From Dryomyza anilis (lineage: Eukaryota > Arthropoda > Insecta > Diptera > Dryomyzidae): a stretch of DNA of 64,000 bases. Numbering within the stretch: the first letter of the stretch is position 1; every line of letters starts with the position of its first letter. This document shows, one piece after another, positions 36,355 to 48,800 of the stretch. Under the pieces are notes generated by a model. That model searched no databases. It was not told the DNA's origin and saw only the letters and a program-made list of their open reading frames with translations. Location: NCBI GenBank assembly GCA_951804985.1, contig OX638134.1, forward strand, positions 4,774,001-4,838,000. The letters run 5' to 3'. Both the position numbers and the translations under genes were made by a program.

Positions 36355-37470
36355 AAAATTTAAAGAATTTAAAGAATTTAAAGAATTTAAAGAATTTAAA
36401 GAATTTAAAGAATTTAAAGAATTTAAAGAATTTAAAGAATTTAAAGAATTTAAAGAATTTAAAGAATTTAAAGAATTTAAAGAATTTAAAGAATTTAAAG
36501 AATTTAAAGAATTTAAAGAATTTAAAGAATTTAAAGAATTTAAAGAATTTAAAGAATTTAAAGAATTTAAAGAATTTAAAGAATTTAAAGAATTTAAAGA
36601 ATTTAAAGAATTTAAAGAATTTAAAGAATTTAAAGAATTTAAAGAATTTAAAGAATTTAAAGAATTTAAAGAATTTAAAGAATTTAAAGAATCTAAAGAA
36701 TTTAAAGAATTTAAAGAATTTAAAGAATTTAAAGAATTTAAAGAATTTAAAGAATTTAAAGAATTTAAAGAATTCAAAGAATTTAAAGAATTTAAAGAAT
36801 TTAAAGAATTTAAAGAATTTAAAGAATTTAAAGAATTTAAAGAATTTAAAGAATTTAAAGAATTTAAAGAATTTAAAGAATTTAAAGAATTTAAAGAATT
36901 TAAAGAATTTAAAGAATTTAAAAAATTTAAAGAATTTAAAGAATTTAAAGAATTTAAAGAATTTAAAAAATTTAAAGAATTTAAAGAATTTAAAGAATTT
37001 AAAGAATTTAAAGAATTTAAAGAATTTAAAGAATTTAAAGAATTTAAAGAATTTAAAGAATTTAAAGAATTTAAAGAATTTAAAGAATTTAAAGAATTTA
37101 AAGAATTTAAAGAATTTAAAGAATTTAAAGAATTTAAAGAATTTAAAGAATTTAAAGAATTTAAAGAATTTAAAGAATTTAAAGAATTTAAAGAATTTAA
37201 AGAATTTTAAAGAATTTAAAGAATTTAAAGAATTTAAAGAATTTAAAGAATTTAAAGAATTTAAAGAATTTAAAGAATTTAAAGAATTTAAAGAATTTAA
37301 AGAATTTAAAGAATTTAAAGAATTTAAAGAATTTAAAGAATTTAAAGAATTTAAAGAATTTAAAGAATTTAAAGAATTTAAAGAATTTAAAGAATTTAAA
37401 GAATTTAAAGAATTTAAAGAATTTAAAGAATTTAAAGAATTTAAAGAATTTAAAGAATTTAAAGAATTTT
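36355..37470 (+). repeat. Near-perfect 9-bp minisatellite (TTTAAAGAA)n, about 124 copies
   Basis: The array is almost invariant over 1.1 kb. The visible variants are single-base changes near 36693, 36775, 36923 and 36968, and one extra T near 37204-37207 that shifts the frame. The 397-aa ORF over it (KNL, then KEF repeats) is an artefact of the 9-bp period. Confidence 0.98.
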
Positions 37471-38005
37471 TTAATTTGTTTCACCTACTCTGACTACAAA
37501 TGTCAGTCACTTTAGAACTACGTCAATTCCAAATGAAATTGCATTCTTTTTAGTATGAGTGGATGATGATTTTGAGGCTGATGACGAAGCTGTTGAGTTT
37601 TGTATTAAAATTGAATATTTTTAAAGCGCTTACGTTGGTAGCTGTCTCCTGCTACAGTTAGGATGAGTCAGTTTAAAGCGCATTGTTTTGCAAAATACTT
37701 TAATTTTAATGGAAACGCTGCAGGCGGGCCGGGCCGACTGTGTCGGGATGGTTAAGAAAATTGGGTCAACGACAGAAATGAGTTATGACCATAAAAGGAT
37801 GCGAATGTTAAAATTATGTTTAATTAAAAGCAGAGAAAATAAATTAAAAAAATAAAGATGAACAATATTAACTGAAGTATTTGTGTTTTATTTATAGAGT
37901 TTAACTGGAACAAACGAACTTTTAATCTTCGGTTCATTTGAAATATCAAAAATATTCACTTACAGTTCTTTCAAGATTAGCACAACAATAAATTAAGTCG
38001 TGCTG
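37471..38005. other. Intergenic, nothing recognised
   Basis: AT-rich with one GC-rich patch (GGCGGGCCGGGCCGAC at 37722-37737). No gene. Confidence 0.45.
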
Positions 38006-39570
38006 TAAAACCAAGTATTCGGTTGCTTTTCTAAAACGAGTACTACTTATAAATTGTAAGTCAGATGACAGAGAACAGAGTATTACAATTATCTACTAAG
38101 AATATAAGGAATACCGCACTCCATGTGCATCCCAAAGCCACTTAAGTAGTTTTAAATCTATGATGTAATCTGATTCTTGATATTCGGTTATTTTTATAAA
38201 ACGAGTACCCGTTATAAATTTTATATTAATCGACAGAGAACTTCAAGGATTGCAATTATCCTTTCAAAAAACTTTATTATAAAACTTTGGTATTGCATAA
38301 ATTGATACCAAACTTGAAGGTCACTAAGGCATTCGGCTACTTTTTAAAACGAGTACTCGTTATAAATTTTATGTCAATCGACAGAGAACATAGAGTATTA
38401 CAATTATATACTAAGAATATAAGGTATACCGCAATCCATGTGCATCCCATAGCCACTTACGTAGTTTTAAATCAATTTTATTGCGTAAGTCTAAATAACA
38501 AATTAAAAACTTCAAGGTAAGATGATGTATTCTAATTCTAGGTATTCGGTTATTTTTAAAAAACGAGTACCCGTTACAAAGTTATAAGTTGTAAGTCAGA
38601 TGATAGAGAACAGAGTATTACAATTATCTACTAAGAATATAAGGAATACCGCAATCCATGTGCATCCCAAAACCACTTAAGTAGTTTTAAATTGATTTTA
38701 TTGCGTAAGTCTAAATAACGAATTAAAAACTTCATGGTGAGATGATGTAATCTGATTCTAGATATTCGGTTATTTTTATAAAACGAGTACCCGTTACAAA
38801 TTTTATATTCATCGACAGAGAATTTCAAGTATTGCAATTATTCTTTCAAAAAACTTTATTACAAAACTTTGGTATTGCGTAAATCGATACCAAACATGAA
38901 GGTCACTAAGGTATTCGGTTACTTTTCAAAACGAGTACTCGTTATAAATTGTATGTCAATCGACAGAAAACATGGAGTATTACAATTATCTACTAAGAAT
39001 ATAAGGTATACCGCAATCCATGTGCATTCCAAAGCCACTTACGTGGCTTTGTTACAATCAATTTTATTGCGTAAGTCTAAATAACAAATTAAAAACTTCA
39101 AGGTAAAATGATGTATTCTAATTCTAGGTATTCGGTTATTTTTAAAAAACGAGTACCCGTTACAAATTTTATATCAATCGACAGAGAACTTCCAGTATTG
39201 CAATTATCAATTTAAAGTAAGAGGTTTACAGTCATCCATGTGCTTCAAAAGTTCAAAGAAGTACTTGTTAAACCATGTTATTACATAAATCGATACAAAG
39301 AAATGAAAACTTCAAGGTATGAAAGAATAGTCTAATGGTTGGTATTCGGTTACTTTTCTAAAACGAGCACCCTTATCAAATATTGTATCAATCAACAGAG
39401 AATTTTGGGTATTGCAATAACCTACAAATAGTAGAAGACGCACCGCCATCCAAGCTACATTATAAAACTATGCCATTGCGTAAATCGACATCACGAATTA
39501 AGAACTTCAAAGAATTGTGTCGCAATATAAAACATGCCGTATTTACATTTGCAATTCTATATAAATTCTG
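38006..39570 (+). repeat. Degenerate satellite with ATTCGGTTA / AACGAGTACCCGTTA core
   Basis: The TTCGGTT-AACGAG core occurs at 38018, 38183, 38332, 38544, 38765, 38914, 39131 and 39344. Spacings are 165, 149, 212, 221, 149, 217 and 213 bp. Each unit also carries TCGACAGAGAA and, in the longer ones, CCATGTGCATCCC. The alternation of short and long units suggests a higher-order repeat of about 580 bp. Confidence 0.85.
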
Positions 39571-41185
39571 AACAAATACCTTCGAACAATGTCTTTCATT
39601 TAGAACCACCTCAGAGTATGGCCCCCACCACACATGACTTGTAGCACCTAAAAAGGCTTTTACATTTGATAATGTCTACCACCATATTAAAGTGTATAAA
39701 TCACAAGTGAAACCAAAAGCAAGCAACTTGTCAAACGAAATTCCAAAGGGCAGCAACAGTCATTTGAGAACCCAATGAAGCAAAGCGCGCGCACAAGAAT
39801 TCAATTAAGTTGCCGACGATGACAATATTTGTTGGCCAACCCCAAACACGCTTCATGTTGAAACCCCAAGAAAGAAACGTATAAGTTCAGTTTGACCTCA
39901 ATTCGACGGTATGTTGTGCTTCCCACACGCAACGTAACGCGATTCGTTTCGATTCCGGGAATATGCAGACGCGCAACCCCCGTCGCAACACTTGTGCCGC
40001 GTTCTTCGGCAGAGGGTACCTGATGATGTGGCCTGCAATTGACGACTGTCAAAAGCAGGCACCTTTGGCCAAGTGGTTGGCGGTTGCGCGCGCGGGCGGG
40101 TTAAATACTTTTATTTGCTTAAGGAAAACAAAAAGAACCTCGTTGTGTGCGAGGTTTTGAAAGTTAAGTCGTTGCTGCTGAAACCACTTTTCTTCGTTTT
40201 CTTCTACTTGGTGTTTTTTTTTTTGGTTTGGTACACTTTGTCAACAATGCAGCAAGTTTTGAAAGCTGTCAAAACATCGAGCTGTCATTATTTTTATTAT
40301 TGTCATAGTGTTTGTTGTTGTTGTTGTTGGGTGCTTCTTACTCATCATAAGCACCATTTGGTTTCGATTTCAAAATAAATTTCACAATTCTTGCGCTTAA
40401 AAGTTTAACAGGTCCAATGTTGTTGCTGTTGTGTAGATAATGATTATGCTTGACGCGTATTTATGCTGCTACCTCTGTCGTACCGATCGATGTTGGTATT
40501 ATGAGGAGTAGTATTATTATTATTTTTCTGTTCTGTTTGTGTACATAATGCGCGCTGCATAACAGAACTTTACGTTCGGTAAACAAACTAAAGTCACACG
40601 ATCGCCTGCGTCCAACGATCCGATTCGATCCGTTCGTACGTTCATTAAGTTGCCGTTTGTTTATTTTCATTATCAGCAGGCTTTTTTGGAAATTATGTTG
40701 TGCTTTGAATTTTGGAAGTGCCTGCATTTGTAAAAGGAGGGCTTCGATATTACGTCGTGCATATTGTAGTATATTCGTGGGGATATTGTAAATCATCTTA
40801 GGTGTAGTTGCTATAGTTTGGATTTAGAATTTTTTAAACCACTAAACCAATAAAAAAGGTTAGGTCATGTGGAACATTTAGATAGTTAGTGTGATGAAAT
40901 TAGTAAGAATTATGAAATGTTATAGCGGTTCCCATGAATTCTCTAGATATTGCAATCTCTAAATAATTTCCTTTCATTGGAGTATCTAAAGGTTTTAGGC
41001 CATCTTCTGTCTTATCCAAAATATAGGCTGGTGTCTGGCACCATGAAAATCATCCCCACTCTTTATATTACCACCTCGATGCTTGAAAGTTTTTTTTTTC
41101 AATAAATTAAATTTCGAATTAAAAATTTGGAAAAAAAAACATTTTTTCCAAAAATGTATTTTTTACAAATATAACTTTTTATTAA
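39571..41185. other. Intergenic, no gene supported
   Basis: It has a CpG-rich stretch at 39885-40110, including GCGCGCGCGGGCGGG followed by TTAAATA at 40085-40105 and TTGTTG repeats at 40315-40330. ORFs on both strands lack recognisable domains. Confidence 0.45.
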
Positions 41186-41560
41186 TAAAAAGTTGCAATT
41201 ATAAATAAACATATTATAAAGTATTTTACTAATTTATGCATGTTAAGCAAGCATTATATAAGAAATAACATACAAGAACTACTTGAGAACTGAGAATGGC
41301 AAAAAATGAACAACGTTCTTCAATATGAAGAACATATATGTTGTATTTTATATTTTGGTTCATTAGTATGATGAAACGTATTCTTCACATACAGTTCATC
41401 ATATCGAAGAACACTTTTTCGACAGTTACCAAGCGTTCTTCATATTTATGATAGCATTCATAACATAGATGGCGTTAGTCATTAATATTATGAATGGTTC
41501 TTCAATACAATGAACGGAATTCATCAATATGATGTACATTTTTTCTGTGTTAGCTCGAAA
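41186..41560 (-). mobile_element. Dispersed repeat with TTCATCATATTGATGAA motifs, copy 1
   Basis: It is the reverse complement of 44160-44582 over its whole length. The right end is GATGTACATTTTTTCTGTG. The interior has many GATGAA/TTCATC and AAGAAC motifs. It is non-coding. I cannot see convincing terminal inverted repeats. Confidence 0.75.
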
Positions 41561-41600
41561 CGAAATGTCTGACGTCCGAGATGTTAAAAATTAATAATAA

Positions 41601-41998
41601 TCCAGTCTGCCATGTCTCGGAGGCCTTCGATGCCTCGAATTTTTATCGAATAACTTTGAGAAAAAAGTTCGAACTCGTTGCTTTATGGATTCTAATTTTT
41701 GTAATTTCTCGTACATTCAAATTCATTGACAAGATACGATATATAAACATTTATCGCATCGATATCGTAATATTTTTCGAAGCAATATCGAAAATTGATA
41801 TTTTTTTTCATCGATATCGTTCCGATTTCAAAAAAAATCTCGTACCGAGAAAACTCCGACAAAACGCATCGATATCTACCTACCATGTTGGTCCAATTTG
41901 ACGCTCGATATCGGTACGAGAAAGTGTCCGATATCATGTGATTTCTCCTTTTTTTCGCATTGATCTCGTAACGATTTTAAAACGAATGGCATACTGGG
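41601..41998 (-). mobile_element. 398-bp MITE with CCCAGTMTGCCAT ends, copy 2
   Basis: It is an inverted copy of 2885-3282. The ends are TCCAGTCTGCCAT and the complement of CCCAGTATGCCAT, with flanks AA/AA. The ORFs at 41581-41901 and 41692-41937 are inside the element and are not genes. Confidence 0.88.
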
Positions 41999-42235
41999 AA
42001 TAATGATAATTTTTGTCCAATTCTTATTCTGTTTCAGTGAATAGAAAAGTTACAATTGTCAATATAAATCTTGTCAGTATACGATAGGTTTTAGTACTAA
42101 TGCATCGGGGTCATTTTATACACAATATTTTGTATATTATTTGATATTTCTTTAAAAACATTCAATTTTATGTAGAACATTCTTCAACATTTCGATCACT
42201 TTTCTAGCCTAATCGACTAAAAGTCCATGTGACTT

Positions 42236-42960
42236 ACCTAAGTGCTGCCAGGTTGTCTTGCACTTGGTCTCTCGACCAGAGATTCGGACGACCTCTCCTA
42301 CATGGACCACCACTGGGTAGAGAATTGAACACATTTTTTACTGGAGCGCTTTCATCCATACGCTCGACATGTCCAAGCCATCTTAATGTGTCTGACTATG
42401 CCAATTTCGGCGTAGAGCTCATACAGAACATCGACCCATCTGATTCTGTACGCATATTGGTCCATAGATTTTCATATGAATCTTTCACTCGAACTCTCTT
42501 TAAGCTCTCTCATCGGTGTTGACAAGCGTTCATAACTCTCATACAGGAGGACTGGCATGATAAGTGACTTATAGATCATATTTTTTATCGTTCGTCGAGA
42601 AAGTGGTCGTCAATTGCCTTCTGAACCCAAAGTAACAGCTGTTGGCAAGAGTTATTCTTCGGCTAATCTCAAGACTGACATTTTTATTTTTGTTGCTGCT
42701 GGTATATAAGTAGACAAAGTCCTGCACGCCTTCAAAGATGTGGATGTCAATTGTGAAGTACTGTCCAAGACTCTTTCTTTGTTGACAGCAGTTACTTCGC
42801 CTTGACCTCGTTCATCGTAAGACCCATTCGAACCCATTCCTTCTCTAAACTGGAGAATACTGTACTGAGTGCTCGTGTGCTCTGCCCAATGATGTCGATA
42901 TCATCAGCATACCCGAACAGCATGATACTCTTCCTGACGATAGTGCCACTGGGATATATA
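42236..42960 (-). pseudogene. Non-LTR retrotransposon reverse-transcriptase 3' fragment
   Basis: Read on the minus strand from about 42925, the translation gives LFGYADDIDIIGQSTRAL, which holds the YADD catalytic box. It continues with EKEWVRMGLTMN, and further on with YKSLIMPVLLYE and LRWLGHVERMDESAPVK, then a GRPNLWSRDQV-like end. This is the palm-to-C-terminus order of insect LINE ORF2. Stops and frameshifts interrupt it, for example after NEVKAK and around 42700, so it is dead. Plus-strand ORFs here are antisense shadows. The clade is uncertain; the end resembles RTE-type elements. Confidence 0.85.
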
Positions 42961-44159
42961 GTCTGTCATAAAAAGTCAATATTTGTAGTCCTTAAATTAT
43001 GCATAAACCGTTGTATTAAATCATGGTTCCATATGCTTTATCATATTCAAAATCTCTAAAAAAAAATCGAACACGCCTAATACATAAAATCAAAACAACT
43101 AATGCAATTTAAAAACCTTCACCTTGATAATTTTATGCAAAGCCTTTTTATGCGCAAAAACTCCTCTCGTTCTCTGTTAAAAACCTTGACAAAAACCTTA
43201 ACTAATGATTGATGCACCATTAATGACTTTTATATCTAGGCTTTTTTTGTCGCTGATCATACATAGAATCATAAATCTCTAAAGACTGGTGTTAATTCTT
43301 GTCTGCCCATAAATGCGCGCGTCGTCACACCTTCCTAATGTTGAGGCAAAAAGAACCTTCGGTATTGAAAAGTAATTTGCATTATTTTTCCATAAGGTTG
43401 CGCTGTTGAATGCGATTAATGCGCCATTAATGCACGTTAGAAGCGAGCGCTTTATAATGATGGACGCGGCGTCGCAAGATCAAAACTAAAACTGTCATTG
43501 TCAAAGCCCGCTCTTTTTTTTGCCATACATCAATGGGAGTGAAAAAAAACAACACTGAAAAGTGTCAACGGCTATTTGAAAAAAAAGAAGAGGGCTTGAT
43601 CGAGCACGTATTTATATGCATAATATGCAAAATCATTATTTTTTTAGAGATCTTCGAATGATAATCTTTTTAGCATTTTTTTCTACTTTTTTTGGAGAAC
43701 CAGCCAGCCAGAACACGTGTGCTTGCTGCTTCTCACGTGATTCCCTGCTAATGATCAGTTATGCATTTATTAAAAAAAAAATGTTTTTTTTTGGCAATCA
43801 TTGTGCGATCATTTATTTGCCTTTTATTGCTATTCAAAAATATTCATGCCGTTCGTGCGATGCGAAGAGTGCCTCATTAAGGGGTATGCAAACCCTTAAT
43901 TTGGGGTTTGATACAGCGCACTAGATGATTAAACAAAAATAAAAATATTCAAAGGATTGTCTATGTGAAAAACACTTTGTCACGTTTAAACGATTTTCTT
44001 AAAATGTCAACGATCTTGAGAGGGTCGTTATTTATGTGATACCTGAAGTATGTTAAGTTGTATGTCTTTTGTTGTTTTTCTATAGGGTGTCAAAAGTTTT
44101 ATTTGTGTACTATATACTTCATTGCTTATCAGCTTTAAATTTTGCACAATCAAGCAATG
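42961..44159. other. Intergenic, nothing recognised
   Basis: AT-rich, with no gene or repeat I can name. The 102-aa ORF at 43616-43924 shows no domain. Confidence 0.45.
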
Positions 44160-44582
44160 TCACACAGAAAAAAAATGTACATCATATTGATGAATTCAGT
44201 TCTGCAAACCATGAATCAATGTATTAAAGAACCATTTATAATATTAACGACTAACGACATCAATGTTATGAATGCGATCATAAATATGATGAATGCTTGG
44301 TAACGGTCGAAAAAGTGTTCTTCAGTATGATGAACTGTATGTGAAGAATACGTTTCATCATATTAATGAACAAATACATAAAATACAACATATTTTACTT
44401 CATATTGCAGAATGTTGTTCATCAAAACAAAATTCAATCAAAATATTTATTTTTCGTTAATTTTATGCCGTACTTCTCAGTTCTCAAGTAGTTCTTGTAT
44501 ATTATTTCTTATATAATACGGGCTCGAAATGCATAAATTTGTAAAATGTTTTATAATATATTTATTTATTGTTTATAATTAC
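44160..44582 (+). mobile_element. Dispersed repeat with TTCATCATATTGATGAA motifs, copy 2
   Basis: It is the inverted partner of 41186-41560, beginning CACAGAAAAAAAATGTACATC. Its right end abuts the SINE at 44585. Confidence 0.75.
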
Positions 44583-44584
44583 AA

Positions 44585-44880
44585 CGCGGTAGCTCAGTGG
44601 TTAGTGCGTTGGACTGCGAGCCGAAAGGTCCCCGGTTCAAGCCTGGACTGGGGCTAACAACATCTTTTCATAGAAACATTTTTCTATACCGCGCTACCTC
44701 TCGTCAGTAAATGGCAAACCTACGAGAGTAAAACCATTGCCTATGAAAAAGCTCTCACCCGCCGTTCGGATTCGGCAATAAACTGTAGGTCCCACCACTT
44801 TGAGTACAAATATAACACGCACAGCTCAAAATGGTGAGAGAGCTCGGCCGAAGTTCTACACAGGACTGTAGCGCCAAACT
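44585..44880 (+). mobile_element. tRNA-derived SINE, copy 3, full length
   Basis: The tRNA-like head has A box TAGCTCAGTGG at 44590-44600 and B box GGTTCAAGCC at 44634-44643. A body of about 200 bp follows, ending in GCGCCAAACT and then (ATT)n. It is the best preserved of four copies. The anticodon arm is not cleanly foldable, so this is a retroposon and not a tRNA gene. Confidence 0.92.
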
Positions 44881-45709
<829 letters not shown>

Positions 45710-45753
45710 GATAAGCATATTACTTTTTGCAACTCAATTGCAAAGTCCTCAGT
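45710..45753 (+). promoter_or_regulatory. Candidate hexamerin promoter: GATA site and initiator
   Basis: TCAGT, the arthropod initiator, sits at 45749-45753 with the start A at 45751, 25 bp before the ATG. GATAAG is at 45710-45715, about -41; GATA sites drive fat-body expression in flies. The TATA position has only a weak CATATTA (45717-45723), and there is no DPE at +28. Confidence 0.5.
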
Positions 45754-45775
45754 GTCTTCGAAGGTTCGATAGAAG

Positions 45776-45851
45776 ATGTACTTAGTTTGTTGTGGCTGCT
45801 TGATCTTGGCATTAATTGGTAGTATCTCCGGCTACTATGATGGATTAATAG
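45776..45851 (+). CDS. Hexamerin exon 1 (signal peptide)
   Basis: It encodes 25 residues plus one base: hydrophobic MYLVCCGCLILALIGS, then GYYDGLI. It ends G|GTGTGC (a weak but valid donor). The spare base joins the CC at the start of exon 2 to form a GCC alanine codon, keeping frame. The preceding initiator and the 67-bp intron size support it. Confidence 0.78.
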
Positions 45852-48800
45852 GTGTGCTTAACTTTAAGTAAAATCAATTTTAGTTATTTGTTTTAATCAT
45901 TTAAAGTATCTTCAAAAGCCAATCAATATTATCTGGATAAGCAGAAATTTCTATTTGAGATATTGTTACGCATCGAGGATCCGCTGTTGAAAGAGGAATG
46001 GTTGCGTACTGGCGCCGATTTGGTGCTGGACAAACAGCAATATGTGGTGAGTTTGAAAATACAATTTAGCGGATGAAGTAATAGAATATCATGACTCGAA
46101 GACCTTCTGTGAAAGGAAGGAAGCTTCAACAAACTAACATCGATTAAAAAGTTTAACCTCGTTGCTTGTTCCTTTCTAAATGTTTCTATTACAATAAAAA
46201 TGTAAGAAAAGATACGATAATATACGACATTTTTCACACCAATATCGCAATAGTTTTGCCAGAGTAGAGATATCATTGTTTTCTGAAGTAGTTTTCTGAA
46301 GTAGTTTTCTCGGTACGACAAATTTTCGGAATTCAGGAACTTACCGAACATCAAATTAAATGTATTAAAGGTAACTCCGATATCTCTCTACGATTTAGGT
46401 ACAATTTAAGGGTCAATATTGCAACGAGAAAGAATTCGTTCTCCTAAATTTAACATTGATCTCGTATCGATATCAAAACAAATGGCGTTTTGGTTAAAGG
46501 GAGGAAAACTTGACTTAAAGTTCGAGAAAGTAATTGAGTTGTATTTCAGCAGATCGGACTCCCTATGCAAGAGATTAACTATATAAATGAGGTCCATACA
46601 TGTGATTTAAATGTTGGCAAAGAGACATATTGATAGGCCTCTAAAAAACCAAACCAGTAATAAAATTCAGGAGTAAGAAGAAGTGATTGAATTGATTCTT
46701 TAGGAGGTAAGACTCTCCCGACTAAATGATTTCCTTACCTTGGCGGGTGAGAGCTTTTCATAGCAATGGTTTTACTCTCGTAGGTTTGCCATTTACTGAC
46801 GAGAGGTAGCGCGGAATAGAAAAATGTTTCTATGAAAAGATGTTGTTAGCCCCAGTCCAGGCTTGAACCGGGGACCTTTCGGCTCGCAGTCCAACGCACT
46901 AACCACTGAGCTACCGACGCTACTGGGAAACTAAAGATGAGTTAAATTGTTGTAATTAAAAGTGGTCGATATTTTGGTAGAACTAGATCTCATAAGGGCA
47001 TCCTAACTAATGTGAGAAGTAATCTAGATTTATTACAACTACATTATAAGTTTAGATCTATATAATCTGGGCAACGTTTTTTTTCAATGAGAATTTCATA
47101 TTTTAGAAGAAAACCCCCCTAATGAAATTTTAGTTAGGAAATTCTGATATAATTCTTAATAATTACGGAACTGCGAAAACTAATTTCGTTCTTCAAAATT
47201 TTGTTCATATTCTCATGCATCGGTTCCACATCGCTGAATATAACTCTGAAATCACAGCAATATAATTTTAAATACACTTCTAGGAATACAATGACGACAT
47301 GATCACATTCTACGATGCATTTGAGGCCCGTAAACTACTGCCACGTGGTCAATATTTTAACGCTTTGCTGCACGCCAACCATGCTCAACAGTCACGTGGC
47401 CTCTACTACTACTTCTATCACGCACGAGACTGGGACACATTGAGAATCAACATATGTTGGGCACGGCGACATCTTAACGAAGGTCTATTTCTCCATGCCC
47501 TAATTCAGGCACTGCTGCGACGTGAAGATTTCCGAGATCTAATTATGCCAAAAATATACGAACTAGTGCCACAACATTTTCACCAACGCAAATTTGTGCA
47601 TCGTGCAGAAAGTTTCGACTATGGCAATTGGTGGATACAGCAACAATTACAGCCGATACATGTAGCAAAAACACGAAACGTCACCAATAGAACGTTGTCA
47701 AATGAGAATAACAGCTGCCACCGACAATGGTGGCGACCCATGGGACTACATGAACAGATCTATGTTGAACCCAAGAAGTATATATTACCACGTCAACTGG
47801 AAAATGGGCTGCGAAACTCAACTCAATGGCATCAGGCTATGGCGGAGGTCAAACTGCTCTGGATGCCCGCGAAATATACCGACGAGAGGCTAGCATATCT
47901 CACAGAGGATGTTGGTTGGAATAGCTATTGGTACTACTTGAATATGGGTCTAGCGGCAACGGTGCCATCTAAATCGACGGAGCAACGACATGAGCTGCGC
48001 AATTGGTGGTTCTGGCAGCTACAACAGTTGCTAGCGCGCTACCAAATGGAGCGACAGGCGCATGGCCTAAATGAAGACCTCGTGAAATTGGCGCGATACG
48101 AACCAGATTTACAGAGTTGGACGGGTGAACGTTTCAGAACGCTGCCCTTAAACGATGACCCAATTATGTTGGCGCTAGAGCAACTTTTGGCGCGCGTTAG
48201 ACTGGCGCTCAGCGAGCAGAGTCTAAAGCTGCGTCACGGACAACGCATACCGTTGCAGGGCGCTGCTCAGCTGCAACCAATTCTGGATGAGCTACTGGAG
48301 CAGCTACTGCCTGAGATCGCATCAAAGCTGGCGAAAAAGTTTCCGCATCCTGCACAGCTTTACCATTTTGAGACCATGTTGCGTGATCCTTCGTTCTATG
48401 TCTACGCCGAATTGCTGCTTCAGAGTTATTGGCGTATACGTGCTGCGCTGTTGCCATCCTATATGACGGGAGGTGCACCCGAATTATCGCTGCCCGGCGT
48501 TAAATTGCTCTCCGTCAAAGTCAGTCTGCTACAGACACACTTCGAGTTGGTCGATCAAGATGTCACGAATCTGTTCAACAATAAGCTCTTCTACTATGCC
48601 GGACAGTTGCTGCGTCAGAAGATACTGGTGGCACGTCAGCATCGGCTGCAGCACAGGCCATTTCGTCTGCTCTTCAATGTGACCGCCACTGAGCCACAGT
48701 CGGTGATTTTGCGCACATTTCTTGCACCTGCGCGTGCGCAAAATGCGCGTAATTTTTATCAAATCGATACATTTGTCACGCATTTAGACGCGGGCACGCA

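Larger units (their letters stand above)
46047..47283 (+). other. Hexamerin intron 2 with two transposon remnants
   Basis: The 1237-bp intron is much longer than intron 1 (67 bp). About half of it is a MITE remnant (46080-46495) and a SINE fragment (46742-46919). Confidence 0.85.

Noticed and set aside
36300..37493. 397-aa plus ORF of KNL/KEF repeats
   Set aside because: It is a translation of the TTTAAAGAA minisatellite, and the frame changes at a single inserted T.
42229..42522. 97-aa plus ORF
   Set aside because: It is antisense to a LINE reverse-transcriptase fragment whose motifs read on the minus strand.
44585..44660. Possible tRNA gene
   Set aside because: The A and B boxes are present, but the anticodon arm does not fold cleanly, a body and tail follow, and four copies share these. 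It is a SINE head.
47299..47301. ATG at 47299 as the hexamerin start
   Set aside because: It is the internal Met of EYNDDM. The acceptor at 47282-47283 and upstream exons with a signal peptide fit better.
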